From: Deltaproteobacteria bacterium
Lineage (GTDB): Bacteria; Myxococcota; Kuafuiibacteriia; Kuafuiibacteriales; Kuafuiibacteriaceae
Reading direction: 5' to 3'
Assembly: GCA_016703535.1 (NCBI GenBank)
Contig: JADJBV010000001.1
Span: forward strand, 4,950,001 to 5,014,000
Length of the DNA: 64,000 nt
The number at the start of each line of letters is the position of its first letter. The stretch's first letter is position 1. Shown here piece after piece: positions 8,262 to 16,751 of this stretch. The notes under the pieces were generated by a model. It had not been told where the DNA came from, made no database searches, and was given only the letters and a program-made list of their open reading frames with translations. The position numbers and the translations under genes are program-made.

Positions 8262-8669
8262 TTAGAAGTGTCCGGTGCGGACGGCGATCAAACCCAGGGC
8301 GCCGCCCCCGAAGGTCCCGGGGATCGGCTGGCGTCGGGTGGGGGTCCGCGACGATTCGAGGCCGAGCGCGTTGGAAGCGCGCCGCGTCGCCGCCTCAGCC
8401 TCGACCTCGATCGCTTCGTTCTCGGCCTCGAGCAGGGCTAGGAGGGCGGCCGGGATCGGCCAGCGCTCAAAGAAGGCGTCGACCCGAGCCTGGCGGGTGG
8501 CCTCATCGAGGTCGTCCTGGAGTTCGGCCAGCTCGGCGAAGCGAGTCAGGTGGGGAAGGAGGGCCGGACTGAGCTCCACTTCGTCCCCGGCCAGCAGGAA
8601 GAGGTGGGCCACGAAGCCCGCTTTGGCCTCCGGGCTCGCCGCTTGGAAGGCTGGCTCTTGCTCGACCAT
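8262..8669 (-). CDS. Hypothetical acidic helical protein
   Basis: 135 residues from ATG at 8669, chosen because the longer reading to 8852 runs back through the end of the upstream gene. Mostly helical and acidic (LTRFAELAELQDDLDEATRQARVDAFFERWP, LLALLEAENEAIEVEAEAA), with a Gly-rich tail (FGGGALGLIAVRTGHF). No signal peptide or domain recognised. It follows the 8687-9553 gene by 17 bp on the same strand and is probably its operon partner. Confidence 0.55.
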   Translation of the reverse strand: MVEQEPAFQAASPEAKAGFVAHLFLLAGDEVELSPALLPHLTRFAELAELQDDLDEATRQARVDAFFERWPIPAALLALLEAENEAIEVEAEAATRRASNALGLESSRTPTRRQPIPGTFGGGALGLIAVRTGHF

Positions 8670-8686
8670 GGGCGAAGGTTGAGGCA

Positions 8687-9553
8687 CTAGAACCGGCCGA
8701 TCTCGCCCGAAGGCACCCAATCTTGGTGCAGGGCCGACCACGTCTGGTCCTGCATGATGTTGCCGGGCCCGCGGGGGTTTTTGATCTCCTCGGTCCGGGT
8801 CTTGGCCGGCTCGGCCGCCACCTTGAAGCGCTGACCTTCCCTGGTGAACCAAGAACCCTCGGCGGTGCTGAAGTAGGAGCCCTCCGGGCGATCTTCAAAG
8901 CGGTATTCGGGCACGTCCCGGGGCTTGGTCGAGCCCGGGAAGGGCCACTGGGGTTGGGCGGGGCCCGGGGCGGGGCCGGCGGCCGCGGCGGGCTTCGCGG
9001 CCTCGTATTTGGCCCACACCTTGGCCTTCATGACCGAAAGGGCCGCCAAGCTACGCGGCTCTCCCTCGGCCGCGATCAGCCGCTTCTCCTTCACCAACTT
9101 CTGCAAGGCCGCTTGCACGCCCTTCGCCTCGGAGGCCGGGCTCTGGCCGAGGGCCTTGATCAGCTGGGTAACCTCCGAGCTCCGCAGGGCCGGCATCTGC
9201 TTGGAGTGGGCGGGCGACCACTCGAGGAGATCCGGGTGGAAAAGCCGCAGGGTGGCGCCACTCTTCCCGACCTCGACCCGGACGTGGAACTCGGTGTCGC
9301 TCGGGTGGACCAATTGGAAGCGCAGGTCTTCGGTCTTGGCGACCGAGAAGAAGTTCAGGTCGCCCACCCCAGGGAGTTTTGGCTCGCGGCCGGCGCCCTT
9401 GACCTTGAGGAGCGCGGCCGCGCCTTGGGCCCCCTTCCCGGAGGAGGCCTTCAGCCCCTTGAGGAGCGAGGTTGGGTTCGCGGCGCCCTTGGCCTTGGTG
9501 GCGGCGAGGGGCGAAGCGGAGGCGGTGCGGTGAGCGTCTTGGACCTTGGCCAT
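8687..9553 (-). CDS. Hypothetical protein with Ala/Lys-rich N-terminus
   Basis: 288 residues. The first 60 residues are low complexity, Ala/Ser/Lys-rich (TASASPLAATKAKGAANPTS), with no signal peptide. A compact central region follows (PGVGDLNFFSVAKTEDLRFQLVHPSDTEFHVRVEVGKSGATLRLFHPDLLEW), then a helical segment and a Pro/Ala linker (AAAAGPAPGPAQPQ). The C-terminal 70 residues contain aromatic repeats (GSYFSTAEGSWFTREGQRFKV). I do not recognise the family. The disordered N-terminus and modular layout resemble secreted substrates, but that is a guess. One GCAAG-N4-CTTGC copy lies at 9103-9116. Confidence 0.6.
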   Translation of the reverse strand: MAKVQDAHRTASASPLAATKAKGAANPTSLLKGLKASSGKGAQGAAALLKVKGAGREPKLPGVGDLNFFSVAKTEDLRFQLVHPSDTEFHVRVEVGKSGATLRLFHPDLLEWSPAHSKQMPALRSSEVTQLIKALGQSPASEAKGVQAALQKLVKEKRLIAAEGEPRSLAALSVMKAKVWAKYEAAKPAAAAGPAPGPAQPQWPFPGSTKPRDVPEYRFEDRPEGSYFSTAEGSWFTREGQRFKVAAEPAKTRTEEIKNPRGPGNIMQDQTWSALHQDWVPSGEIGRF

Positions 9554-9891
9554 GGCGGCGCAGAGAGCAACCCCTGTGCCATTGCGGCCGACGGGCTCGC
9601 GGGGGTCTCCCGCCCGGGGTTCGACCGGGCCTTGGCCTCCGAACCTGAAAGGACTGTCTTCCCAGCCGGCCGGTGTGCACCACCGGTCCGGGCCTGGTCC
9701 AAGGACAGGCCCCTCTCCTCGCGGGCCAAGAAACCAAGCTCGGCCTCAAGGGCCCCGCCCACCGGCGCGGCTGGCTCAGAAGGAGCGGATGGCGCGGACG
9801 GAGTTGCGCATGGTGCTGACGGGCTCGCTTGCTTTGACCATCTCCACACCATGGGCAACGCCTCCCAAACCCCTGCTGGTGTCCAGGCTCC
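9554..9891. other. Gene-free interval
   Basis: About 340 bp between two genes of the same strand. Open frames here are Pro/Ser-rich shadows without supported starts. I see no terminator with a T-tract and no repeat that recurs elsewhere in the window. Confidence 0.4.
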
Positions 9892-11088
9892 CTAGCGAGG
9901 CCCCACCGTCGGCGGCACGTTGAGGGCCGGTGCGCCAGTAATCGGACCGCCGTAGGCCCCTAGGCCGTCAGGGCAGCCCTCGCTGCCCCCGTTCCAATCA
10001 TCCCACTCCTCTGGATGCAGTCCGCTCGCGAAGTAGTTGCCAGAGAAGTCGACCGGTCCGAACGCGCGGTGCACCGAGAAGATCTCGTCCCCGGCGTCGG
10101 CTGCAAAGACGTTGTCCCGCAAGACGATCGCCGGATCCGTGTCGCGGTCGCCAGCGCAGGCGCTACTTGAAAGGAAGCCCGAGGAGACCTCAATCGAGGT
10201 GCCGCCGGAGCTTCCTTGGAAATCGTTATGTCGTGCGGAGTATCCGTGTCCTCGGATGCTCGTCCGCACGAAGCGGTTGTACTCGATGACTACGTCGTCT
10301 GCCGGGGCTCCAGTTGCAGTCACGATCCAAGAACGGTCGTTGGCCTCGGAGTGAAGGTCGAAGATACTGTCTCGAATGGTCGTCGAAGCGCCGACTCGAA
10401 GGAGGTTCGATGAAAAACGGGCGTAGTGGATGTCGGCGGACCCTAGGCTCAAGATGCAAGCATTGTTGAAGCCGCCGTTTTCGCGACCGAACGTGATGGG
10501 CTCGCTCGGCGTCCCGAGAACCCGGGTGCGCCCCAGCACGTTCAGCTGAGTGTAGCCCGGTGAGGTGAAGACGCATTGGATCGCGCTGCCCTCGCCAACC
10601 TCTAGGTCACCGAAGATGAAGATGATGTGGTCCGCACTGCGCCAATGGAAGACCACACCTGCCTCGATACGGAGGCTTCCGTGGATGTCCACATTGTCCA
10701 GCAAGTATGGGGAATTGGCGAGAGTAGCCACCACATCGCCTTGAACATCGGACGTCACGTGCGACGGCAACTCGGCCGGGCCTTGGTCCGCGGGTCCAGC
10801 ATCATGGAAGCCTAGGTCCAAGGCTGCGGCATCGGTGGTGGCCGCGTCGGTGCTACTCCCGTCGCCATCGTAAGCGGCTGAGTCCGGGAGATCTCCAGCA
10901 TCCGAACCGCTCCCACTCGTCGCGTCAAACGCGACCGGGCGGACTGCACCGCCGTCCGTGCCCCGTGGCGCGCCGGTTCGACCGCTTTCACCGCATGCGA
11001 GCCCGAGGCCCAGGAAGGCCACAAGGGGTGCACGACCATACATCCAAAGGAGGAAAACTCTTGGCTTGAGGCGTTGATGTTTGGCCAT
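9892..11088 (-). CDS. Lipoprotein with right-handed beta-helix domain
   Basis: 398 residues. A basic N-region and hydrophobic stretch (APLVAFLGLGLAC) end at a lipobox Cys32, followed by a long Asp/Ser/Gly/Ala linker (residues 35-105) typical of deltaproteobacterial surface lipoproteins. Residues about 110-360 look like a parallel beta-helix: repeated short turns such as NVDIHGSLRIEAGVVF, HIIFIFGDLEVGEGS, TTIRDSIFD, VVIEYNRFV, IVLRDNVFA and VDFSGNYFA. Such helices commonly bind or process polysaccharides, but no catalytic triad is identifiable. Base composition is visibly less GC-rich, with more mixed third positions, than in neighbours. Confidence 0.7.
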   Translation of the reverse strand: MAKHQRLKPRVFLLWMYGRAPLVAFLGLGLACGESGRTGAPRGTDGGAVRPVAFDATSGSGSDAGDLPDSAAYDGDGSSTDAATTDAAALDLGFHDAGPADQGPAELPSHVTSDVQGDVVATLANSPYLLDNVDIHGSLRIEAGVVFHWRSADHIIFIFGDLEVGEGSAIQCVFTSPGYTQLNVLGRTRVLGTPSEPITFGRENGGFNNACILSLGSADIHYARFSSNLLRVGASTTIRDSIFDLHSEANDRSWIVTATGAPADDVVIEYNRFVRTSIRGHGYSARHNDFQGSSGGTSIEVSSGFLSSSACAGDRDTDPAIVLRDNVFAADAGDEIFSVHRAFGPVDFSGNYFASGLHPEEWDDWNGGSEGCPDGLGAYGGPITGAPALNVPPTVGPR

Positions 11089-11340
11089 GAATCTACCGAA
11101 GATATAGAAGGACTTACGATACTCGCCGCCGGATCTGCCTGGTAAAGCTCGCGGGTTGGTCGTCGCTCGGCTGTACCACTGGTCATGTGGGATCGATGCC
11201 GCGACGCCCGCTCGAAGCTTCGGACGGGCCGGTGCTTGTTCCCTCCACTTCCTAGGTGTCCAGACTCCGCGCGCCCAGAAAACTCCCGCGAGGCCGATCC
11301 GTGCCAGGAGTGGGTCCTTCCGCGTTCGTGCTCCGAAGGT

Positions 11341-12696
11341 CTACGGCGTCACGACCCTCGCCGGCGACGCACCGAACTTGTTGGTCCCCGCCGCCTTGGG
11401 GAACGGGAGCCGATCGAAGCTCAGCTCATATCGGGTCGCAAAGTTGTCGATATCCGCGGAGCGGACCACCTCGATCTCCCCGTCCTCGTCGGGCCCGGGC
11501 TGAGCGTCCGCGCCGGCCGGCTCGCGGACCGCCGACCCGAGATCGATTCCGGGATCTGCGACGACGTTCCCGTGGGACTTCCACGAGAACTCTTCGGCGA
11601 CCTCGTCCGGAGTGAAGACGCCGTGCTTAGCGGCCCCGTTGAACTTGCCGACGACCGCGCCTTTGCCAACGTCCTTGGCCCCGAAGATCCCCGCGTTGCG
11701 GAAGAACAGGTTGTCGGCGATCTCGATCTGAGGGCCGCGCTTTTCATCCCACTGGGGGAAGATCGCGCCGCCCGAGTTGAACGCGAATAGGTTGCCGCGG
11801 AGCTCCACGCGGACCACGCCGTCTTTGCCCCCGATCTCGATCGCGCCCGGGTTGGAGGTCGTGGGGTCGGGGTTGTACGGGAAGTTACGGATGAAGCTGT
11901 TTCCTTGCACGACGTAGCGGGGCAGGACGGGAGTCCGCGGCAGGCCGGTGACCTGCCAGGCGTGGACGTTGTTCAAGAAGAAGTTGTTGCGCACCACGAC
12001 CTCGGAGTCAGCGCTGGCGGTGATTCGAGGCCCCCCGACGGCGTTGGCCGCGTTGACAAAGATGTTATCGGCGATCGTGAGGCGGTCCACCTTCATCATC
12101 CCGAAGGCGACGAGCGGCCAAGAGGGCGACCCGCCCTTCATGAGGGCCCCGGTCTTGGCGTCGTAGTTGTTGCCCGGCGCGACGTCGATCGCGAAGCCGG
12201 AAAAGTACAGCTCGGCGAACGCGGTCCGCCGACCCTGGAACTCCAGGACGGTGCCGCTGCGGGGCCTCGAGGTCACGAGCACCGTCGGGTGACTGAAGGG
12301 GGCTCGGCGCTCAAGCTTGGCGTCGTAGCCGCCCAGCACCCGGAGGGTGGCGCCGGGCGCGACGGTCTCCGGAAAGACCCACTGCCCGACCTCAGCCCTG
12401 CCGGTCTGCGCTCCCCCCACCACCTTGATCGTGACGACGCAGCGCTGGCAGGTGGACAAGTGTTCGCTGGCCCGCTCGAAGGCGAGGAAGAGGCGGGGCA
12501 CGACGACCGTACCGGCCTCGTCGGGTCGCGTCGCGATGGGGCCGTCCTTGGGCGCCACGAGGATGGTGAGGTCGGCCGCGGCGGCTTCGGAGCCGGCGAG
12601 CGCCGACGCCAAGGAGAGCGCGACCGCGAACACCGCCCGACCGGCGCGAGGGAGACTGGCGGCGTGCGGCGCCACCGACGTTGGGTTGGTCATCAT
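11341..12696 (-). CDS. Secreted right-handed beta-helix protein
   Basis: 451 residues. A signal peptide is likely (AVFAVALSLASALAGSEAAAA, cleavage near residue 40). The body has regularly spaced beta-helix rungs: FAELYFSGFAIDV, LTIADNIFVNAANAV, VVVRNNFFLNNVHAW, YVVQGNSFIRNFPYN, VRVELRGNLFAFNS, IEIADNLFFRNAGIFG. This pattern (xxNxF) is shared with pectate-lyase-like and NosD-like proteins. The C-terminal 60 residues are acidic (GPDEDGEIEVVRSADIDNF). Enzymatic activity cannot be assigned. It lies 4 bp downstream of the Cys-rich secreted protein gene on the same strand. Confidence 0.72.
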   Translation of the reverse strand: MMTNPTSVAPHAASLPRAGRAVFAVALSLASALAGSEAAAADLTILVAPKDGPIATRPDEAGTVVVPRLFLAFERASEHLSTCQRCVVTIKVVGGAQTGRAEVGQWVFPETVAPGATLRVLGGYDAKLERRAPFSHPTVLVTSRPRSGTVLEFQGRRTAFAELYFSGFAIDVAPGNNYDAKTGALMKGGSPSWPLVAFGMMKVDRLTIADNIFVNAANAVGGPRITASADSEVVVRNNFFLNNVHAWQVTGLPRTPVLPRYVVQGNSFIRNFPYNPDPTTSNPGAIEIGGKDGVVRVELRGNLFAFNSGGAIFPQWDEKRGPQIEIADNLFFRNAGIFGAKDVGKGAVVGKFNGAAKHGVFTPDEVAEEFSWKSHGNVVADPGIDLGSAVREPAGADAQPGPDEDGEIEVVRSADIDNFATRYELSFDRLPFPKAAGTNKFGASPARVVTP

Positions 12697-12700
12697 GGCG

Positions 12701-13177
12701 TTAGTCCCGGGTCCAGTCGCGACAGTTCTTCAGGAGCAGCTCATGGAGCTTGTTCGCGGCGTCGCTGTCGATCTTCTTGTAAGTCAGGTGGATGACCTTT
12801 CCGTTGCCGATCAGGTACTTGATCATCGCCGGATAACACTTTCGGAGGCACGGGAACTTGAGGTTGTTCATGTCGTGCGTCTCTTTGAGCACGATCAACT
12901 CGGAGTGTAGGCTACCTCGGTTGCACTGACAGATGACGTCGTCGCCATCCTCGAACAACGTGTAGTGGGCGCTGCAGCCTGCCTTGTCGCGGACCTCGGT
13001 GATCCCGTCCGTGCCAACCTCACACGCCGGGATCTTCCCCCACGGTATGATCTTCAGCCGTTTGGCCGCGTCGCAGGTCGCTTCCATGCTCAGGTCGTTG
13101 TCCTTGAGGAACTTCTCCACGATGGGCGGAACCGGCTTCGGTGCGGACAGCATCAAAACAGTGAGCATCAGCAGCAT
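12701..13177 (-). CDS. Small secreted Cys-containing protein, unknown
   Basis: 158 residues with a short hydrophobic leader (MLLMLTVLMLSAP). The mature chain has eight Cys, including CQC and CLRKC, and ends NCRDWTRD, suggesting disulphides in an extracytoplasmic protein. No domain recognised. An aggagg-like site (GAGGAGGAGTCC on the coding strand) precedes the start. Followed after 4 bp by the beta-helix protein gene, so probably the first gene of a two-gene operon. Confidence 0.6.
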   Translation of the reverse strand: MLLMLTVLMLSAPKPVPPIVEKFLKDNDLSMEATCDAAKRLKIIPWGKIPACEVGTDGITEVRDKAGCSAHYTLFEDGDDVICQCNRGSLHSELIVLKETHDMNNLKFPCLRKCYPAMIKYLIGNGKVIHLTYKKIDSDAANKLHELLLKNCRDWTRD

Positions 13178-13355
13178 CTGGACTCCTCCTCGACGACTCG
13201 TCGCGTGGATGGTCTATGCGCTCGGCGGCGAAGATCTGACGGAGACGCTGGAGCCTTTTTCTGCACAAGCTCTGCGGAAGTGTCGAACGTGAGTTCTTCT
13301 CACATCTCCGCTCCTGTGGTGGGGTTGCGGGGCACTTCCTTAGGCCGAGGAGCCG

Positions 13356-13742
13356 CTAACGTCGCCGAGGGAGGCCACCGTCCTGATACAACGACAGGCC
13401 GTGTTGGTCCGGATCCCGAAAGTCCACCGACCAACCGCCAGGGGCCTCGGTGACCGGAGTGACCAAGGTGGCGCCCCGTTGGGCCAACGCCTCGGCGACG
13501 TCATCGATCCCCCCGTGCTCCAGGCCGAAGACCACCTGAGGGCTGGCACCCCGAGTGGCTTCACCTTGGAAGAACATCAGCTCGGTGTGTTCGTTGAGGT
13601 GGCAGCTCAGGTACTGGAATTCGGGATCACCGAGGCGCTGCAGGGGGATCTCCAGGACCTCTCGGTAGAAGCGTTCGGTGCGGTCCAGGTCGGCGACGGT
13701 AAACACGATGGCCAGGTTCTTGAGCTTGGTGGTGAACAACAT
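13356..13742 (-). CDS. VOC (glyoxalase/bleomycin-resistance) superfamily protein
   Basis: 128 residues from ATG at 13742, chosen because AGAAGGAG lies 7 nt upstream; a longer frame to 13826 has no such site and runs into the upstream gene. The chain has two VOC beta-alpha-beta-beta-beta modules: LKNLAIVFTVADLDRTERFYREVLEIPLQ and then VVFGLEHGGIDDVAEALAQRGATLVTPVTEAPGGWSVDFRDPDQHGLSLYQ. The D/E/H pattern (DPDQHGLSLYQ) fits metal-dependent glyoxalase-like proteins, though substrate is unknown. It begins 13 bp after the stop of the sigma-like gene, and its ribosome site lies inside that gene's tail. Confidence 0.85.
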   Translation of the reverse strand: MLFTTKLKNLAIVFTVADLDRTERFYREVLEIPLQRLGDPEFQYLSCHLNEHTELMFFQGEATRGASPQVVFGLEHGGIDDVAEALAQRGATLVTPVTEAPGGWSVDFRDPDQHGLSLYQDGGLPRRR

Positions 13743-13755
13743 TCTGAGTCTCCTT

Positions 13756-14376
13756 CTACCCGGTCCGTTGCCGCCGGCCGCCCAAACGTGAGGGCTCGAC
13801 CTCAGAAAAAAGGAGGAGGTGGCCATCCGGGTCGTGGGTCCCGATCGACCGAGGGGGAGCCCGACGGGTCGCCAAGATGAGGGGGGCCCGCAACACCCCC
13901 AAGGCGAAGTTGGGTCGAGGCCGCTCCGAGGCCCGCACCACCTCGACCCCGGCCGCGCCGATCAACCGTCGCAGCTGGGTGAAACGCTGCCGAAGGGCCT
14001 CGGGAGAGGTGCCGAGGAGGTAGGCCAACTCGTCCCGCTCGAGATCGGCGGCGAGGAGCGCCGCCAACCTCCGGGTCGCGGGAGGCAAGGCGGAGATCCA
14101 GGCCGGGGACAGGCGCCAGACTTCGGGCGGAGCTTGCTCCGGGCCGAGCAGCCGTTGTTCCCGGGCCCGCCTTCGGGCCGCGCCCCGGGCCACGAAGGCC
14201 GAGTGCCGTCGGAAGGCGCCAAACCACCAGGCCCTTCGCTCTGGTTCGGCCCAGTCGCCAATCCCGCGCTCGAGGGAGGCCAGGAGTACGTCATGGGCCA
14301 AGTCGCCCGCGTCTTGGGCCCGCGTAAAACGCCGCGCGCCGTCCAGCAACCGCCGATAGGCCCCTGCGCCCGCCAC
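13756..14376 (-). CDS. Sigma-70-family protein coupled to VOC gene
   Basis: 206 residues. Region 2-like sequence is at residues 1-70 (FTRAQDAGDLAHDVLLASLERG, then RRAWWFGAFRRHSAFVARGAARRRARE) and a region 4-like helix-turn-helix at about 95-140 (LPPATRRLAALLAADLERDELAYLLGTSPEALRQRFTQLRRLI). A C-terminal extension of about 50 residues (LGVLRAPLILATRRAPPRSIGTHDPDGHLLLFSEVEPS) is unusual for an ECF factor; its DPDGHLLLF resembles the ending of VOC proteins. Co-transcription with the VOC gene suggests a shared regulatory circuit. It is divergent from marR, with the palindromic operator between. Confidence 0.72.
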   Translation of the reverse strand: MAGAGAYRRLLDGARRFTRAQDAGDLAHDVLLASLERGIGDWAEPERRAWWFGAFRRHSAFVARGAARRRAREQRLLGPEQAPPEVWRLSPAWISALPPATRRLAALLAADLERDELAYLLGTSPEALRQRFTQLRRLIGAAGVEVVRASERPRPNFALGVLRAPLILATRRAPPRSIGTHDPDGHLLLFSEVEPSRLGGRRQRTG

Positions 14377-14430
14377 GACCGCTGAGCTACCACGCGGTCG
14401 GGCCGCCCCACAACCGCCCGCCCCACAACT

Positions 14431-14472
14431 GGTTGACTAGGCAACTTCTTTCAACTAGTTTCCTAGTCAACC
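14431..14472. promoter_or_regulatory. Inverted-repeat operator in marR/sigma divergent region
   Basis: Perfect 11-bp arms GGTTGACTAGG (14431-14441) and CCTAGTCAACC (14462-14472) flank a spacer that itself contains the palindrome AACTAGTT (14453-14460). The right arm ends immediately before the marR ATG, and no Shine-Dalgarno sequence is visible, so a bound repressor would block the marR start directly. MarR proteins typically bind such 16-20 bp palindromes in their own promoters. Confidence 0.75.
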
Positions 14473-14934
14473 ATGTCGCGTACCAAACCCGCGGCCGAGT
14501 TGACCTCACACCTCGGCTACTGGCTGCGTTACGTCTCCAACCACGTCTCCTTGGCCTTCGCCCGCAAGGTGGAGGCCCACGGGGTGACGGTGGCCGAGTG
14601 GGTCTTCCTGCGGCACCTGCTGGACGCCGAGCGGATGGCGCCCAGCCAATTGGCCGAACGGATGGGGATGAGCCGCGGGGCGATCTCCAAGTTGGCGGAC
14701 CGGTTGGTGGCCAAGGCGCTGATCAAACGCCGAGACGACCCGCAGGACGGACGAGCCCACACCCTCTCGCTCACCGCGGCGGGCCGAACCTTGGTGCCCA
14801 AGTTGGCGGCGCTGGCCGACGCCAATGACGCCGAGTTTTTTGACCACCTGACGCCCAAAGATCGGAGCAAGTTGCTCCAGATCCTGCAGGAGCTCGTGAA
14901 ACACCGGGGACTGCCCAAGCCCCCCACCGAATGA
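14473..14934 (+). CDS. MarR family transcriptional regulator
   Basis: 153 residues. The winged helix-turn-helix spans residues about 55-105 (MAPSQLAERMGMSRGAISKLADRLVAKALIKRRDDPQDGRAHTLSLTAAG), including the DxRxxxxxLT wing typical of MarR. Flanking helices (LGYWLRYVSNHVSLAFARKVEAHGV and the C-terminal DRSKLLQILQELVKH) form the dimer interface. No redox Cys is present, so a small-molecule ligand is more likely than oxidation sensing. The gene is preceded directly by the perfect inverted repeat 14431-14472, which suggests autorepression, and is followed after 12 bp by the DUF1398 gene. Confidence 0.93.
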   Translation: MSRTKPAAELTSHLGYWLRYVSNHVSLAFARKVEAHGVTVAEWVFLRHLLDAERMAPSQLAERMGMSRGAISKLADRLVAKALIKRRDDPQDGRAHTLSLTAAGRTLVPKLAALADANDAEFFDHLTPKDRSKLLQILQELVKHRGLPKPPTE

Positions 14935-14946
14935 GGCCCAAACCCC

Positions 14947-15348
14947 ATGACCCCCGAACAACACACGACCGCCCACCGATGCCTCGACGCCGCCGACGGC
15001 GGCACCATGACCTTCCCGCAGATCGTCGGCGCCTTGATCGAGGCCGGGTTCGACGGCTACCTGGTCGACCTCCGCGCCGCCCACCACACCTACTACAACT
15101 CCGCGGGCGAAGGCCTGACCTTGCCCAGCCACCCCAGCACAGTCACGGTCGCCGTCACCTTCAACCAGAGCGCGGTACAAGCCGCCATCCGCGAGGCCCA
15201 GACCCTGGCGCCGGGCTACACCTACCGAGGCTTCTGCGACAAGGTGCGGCAGGCCGGATGCGCGGGGTACTTGGCGTCCTTCACCGGCCGCCGAGTGCTC
15301 TACTTTGGTCGCACCGGAGAGACCCACGTCGAACACTTCCCCAAGTAG
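14947..15348 (+). CDS. DUF1398 family protein
   Basis: 133 residues matching the DUF1398 (YbcV-like) pattern: TMTFPQIVGALIEAGFDGYLVDLRAAHHTYYNSAGE, then AAIREAQTLAPGYTYRGFCDKVRQAGCAGYLASFTGRRVLYFGRTGETHVEHFPK. The RTGETHVEHFP ending is characteristic. Cytoplasmic, no signal peptide. Biochemical function of the family is not known to me. It follows marR closely on the same strand and is likely its co-transcribed target. Confidence 0.85.
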   Translation: MTPEQHTTAHRCLDAADGGTMTFPQIVGALIEAGFDGYLVDLRAAHHTYYNSAGEGLTLPSHPSTVTVAVTFNQSAVQAAIREAQTLAPGYTYRGFCDKVRQAGCAGYLASFTGRRVLYFGRTGETHVEHFPK

Positions 15349-15356
15349 CGGCCACT

Positions 15357-16751
15357 TCAATAGTGCAAGACACCTTGCGCCCGCATCTGGAAGAGGTCCC
15401 GCAAGTTGGGTTGCAGTAGCGTGCCCAACAAAGCGTCGGCGCCGGGGAAGGACAGGTTGTAGTTGCCGTCGACCCGGTGATGGAGCCAGTGGTTGCGGCA
15501 GGCCCACGCCGCCCAGCGGGTGTTGAGCACGGCCTTCATCATTGGCCCGGCGGCCTCTCGGGCTTTGGACTCGTCGTGGTGCAGGTGCGGGTGCACGTTC
15601 TTCATGGTGAAGGGGTACAACGCGACCACCGCGATCAGCGGTAGCGCACACCAGACCGGCGCCCCGAAGAACACCCCCGCGGCCACCAAAAGTGCGGTTT
15701 GAGGCGCGATCGTCAACATCACGTTGAGCAGGCCCCGTCGGCTCAAGGTGGTGCCGTATTTTTCCTCCCAGATCTCCTTGGCCTGGGCGTCCCCCAAGCT
15801 GCGGATGAAGTCGTCGACCTGCCGCTGGTGTTCGGGGCTGTCGAACATCTGGGTGAAGGACTGCCGGAAGGTCAGGCCGTGGTGCACCTGCTCGTGGCTC
15901 TGGCGGGTGCCCTCCAGGATCGGCTTCATGAACTTGGCGACGGCCCGATGGACGCCGCGCTCCAGCCAACCCGCGTCGGCCTTTGGACCCTCCAAGATCC
16001 AGCCGCCGACTTTGCCCGTCGGGTGGGCCAGGTGGCGATGAAGCAGGGACTCGGTCATGGCCACGACGCCGTAGCTCAAGACCGCCGCGGCGATGGTTGC
16101 GCCCGCGGTGTCGAAGAAAGCGCCGGCCAAGAGGGTGGTGGCCAACACCAGCAGATCCTGATTTTCGGGGACGTAGTCGCGCAAGAGGCTGGAGGCCTGG
16201 CGTTGGGCCTCCCGGTCTCCGATCGGGATGAAGGAGGCGGCGTGATAAAGCCGAGCCTCTCGGCTGGCCTTCCGCAGCACCTGCTTGGGCAAACGCCCCC
16301 AGGTCTCGCCCGGCGCTGGCGCGCGACCGGTCAGGTGGGCCCAGCTCCGCACCAGACTCTGCTCGAGGCCAACCTTGAGCGCGTCGTCCACGCCCTCCTC
16401 GAAGAATCCCGATCGGACGATGAAGGAGACGGCGGTGTGTTCGAGCACCGTCAGCGGCGCCTGCCCCGATCGGGACCGTTCCTCGATGGCTCGGGCCCAG
16501 GCCTGCACCTCGCCGCGCCCGTCGCCCAGTTGGCCAAAGGCCAGCGCTCGCAGGACCGCCAAGGCGCCTTCGTCGCCCGAGCTCCGTTGGGGCGACAGGC
16601 GGGGGGCGAGATCGGGGGCGCGGTGGAGTTTGGCTTTGGCGTAGTCGTCGGGGGTCGTCGCCCCCCGACCTCGGGTGATCGGCGCCCGCAAGAGCGGCGC
16701 CCTCGGGTTCGGCAGGGCGCAGGGGGAGAGAGCGATGATGGCGTGGCTCAT
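15357..16751 (-). CDS. Membrane His-box protein (fatty acid hydroxylase-like), copy B
   Basis: 464 residues from ATG at 16751, which overlaps the stop of the upstream paralogue (ATGA). The N-terminal 170 residues are helical and soluble; then several hydrophobic segments (LVLATTLLAGAFFDTAGATIAAAVLSYGVVAM near 200, ALLVAAGVFFGAPVWCALPLIAVVALYPF near 365) surround His clusters: ESLLHRHLAHP, QVHHGLTF, HPHLHHDES and RNHWLHHRVDGNYNLSFPGADALLG. Such H-x(3,4)-H / HxxHH arrays bind a di-iron centre in membrane hydroxylases and desaturases. Substrate unknown. It is a clear paralogue of 16748-18268; the order suggests tandem duplication. A GCAAG-N4-CTTGC copy (15365-15378) lies in the last codons. Confidence 0.72.
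   Translation of the reverse strand: MSHAIIALSPCALPNPRAPLLRAPITRGRGATTPDDYAKAKLHRAPDLAPRLSPQRSSGDEGALAVLRALAFGQLGDGRGEVQAWARAIEERSRSGQAPLTVLEHTAVSFIVRSGFFEEGVDDALKVGLEQSLVRSWAHLTGRAPAPGETWGRLPKQVLRKASREARLYHAASFIPIGDREAQRQASSLLRDYVPENQDLLVLATTLLAGAFFDTAGATIAAAVLSYGVVAMTESLLHRHLAHPTGKVGGWILEGPKADAGWLERGVHRAVAKFMKPILEGTRQSHEQVHHGLTFRQSFTQMFDSPEHQRQVDDFIRSLGDAQAKEIWEEKYGTTLSRRGLLNVMLTIAPQTALLVAAGVFFGAPVWCALPLIAVVALYPFTMKNVHPHLHHDESKAREAAGPMMKAVLNTRWAAWACRNHWLHHRVDGNYNLSFPGADALLGTLLQPNLRDLFQMRAQGVLHY

Noticed and set aside
9451..9858. 135-residue Ser/Pro-rich minus-strand frame
   Set aside because: It runs back into the well-supported 8687-9553 gene in another frame and is low complexity; no start or family evidence.
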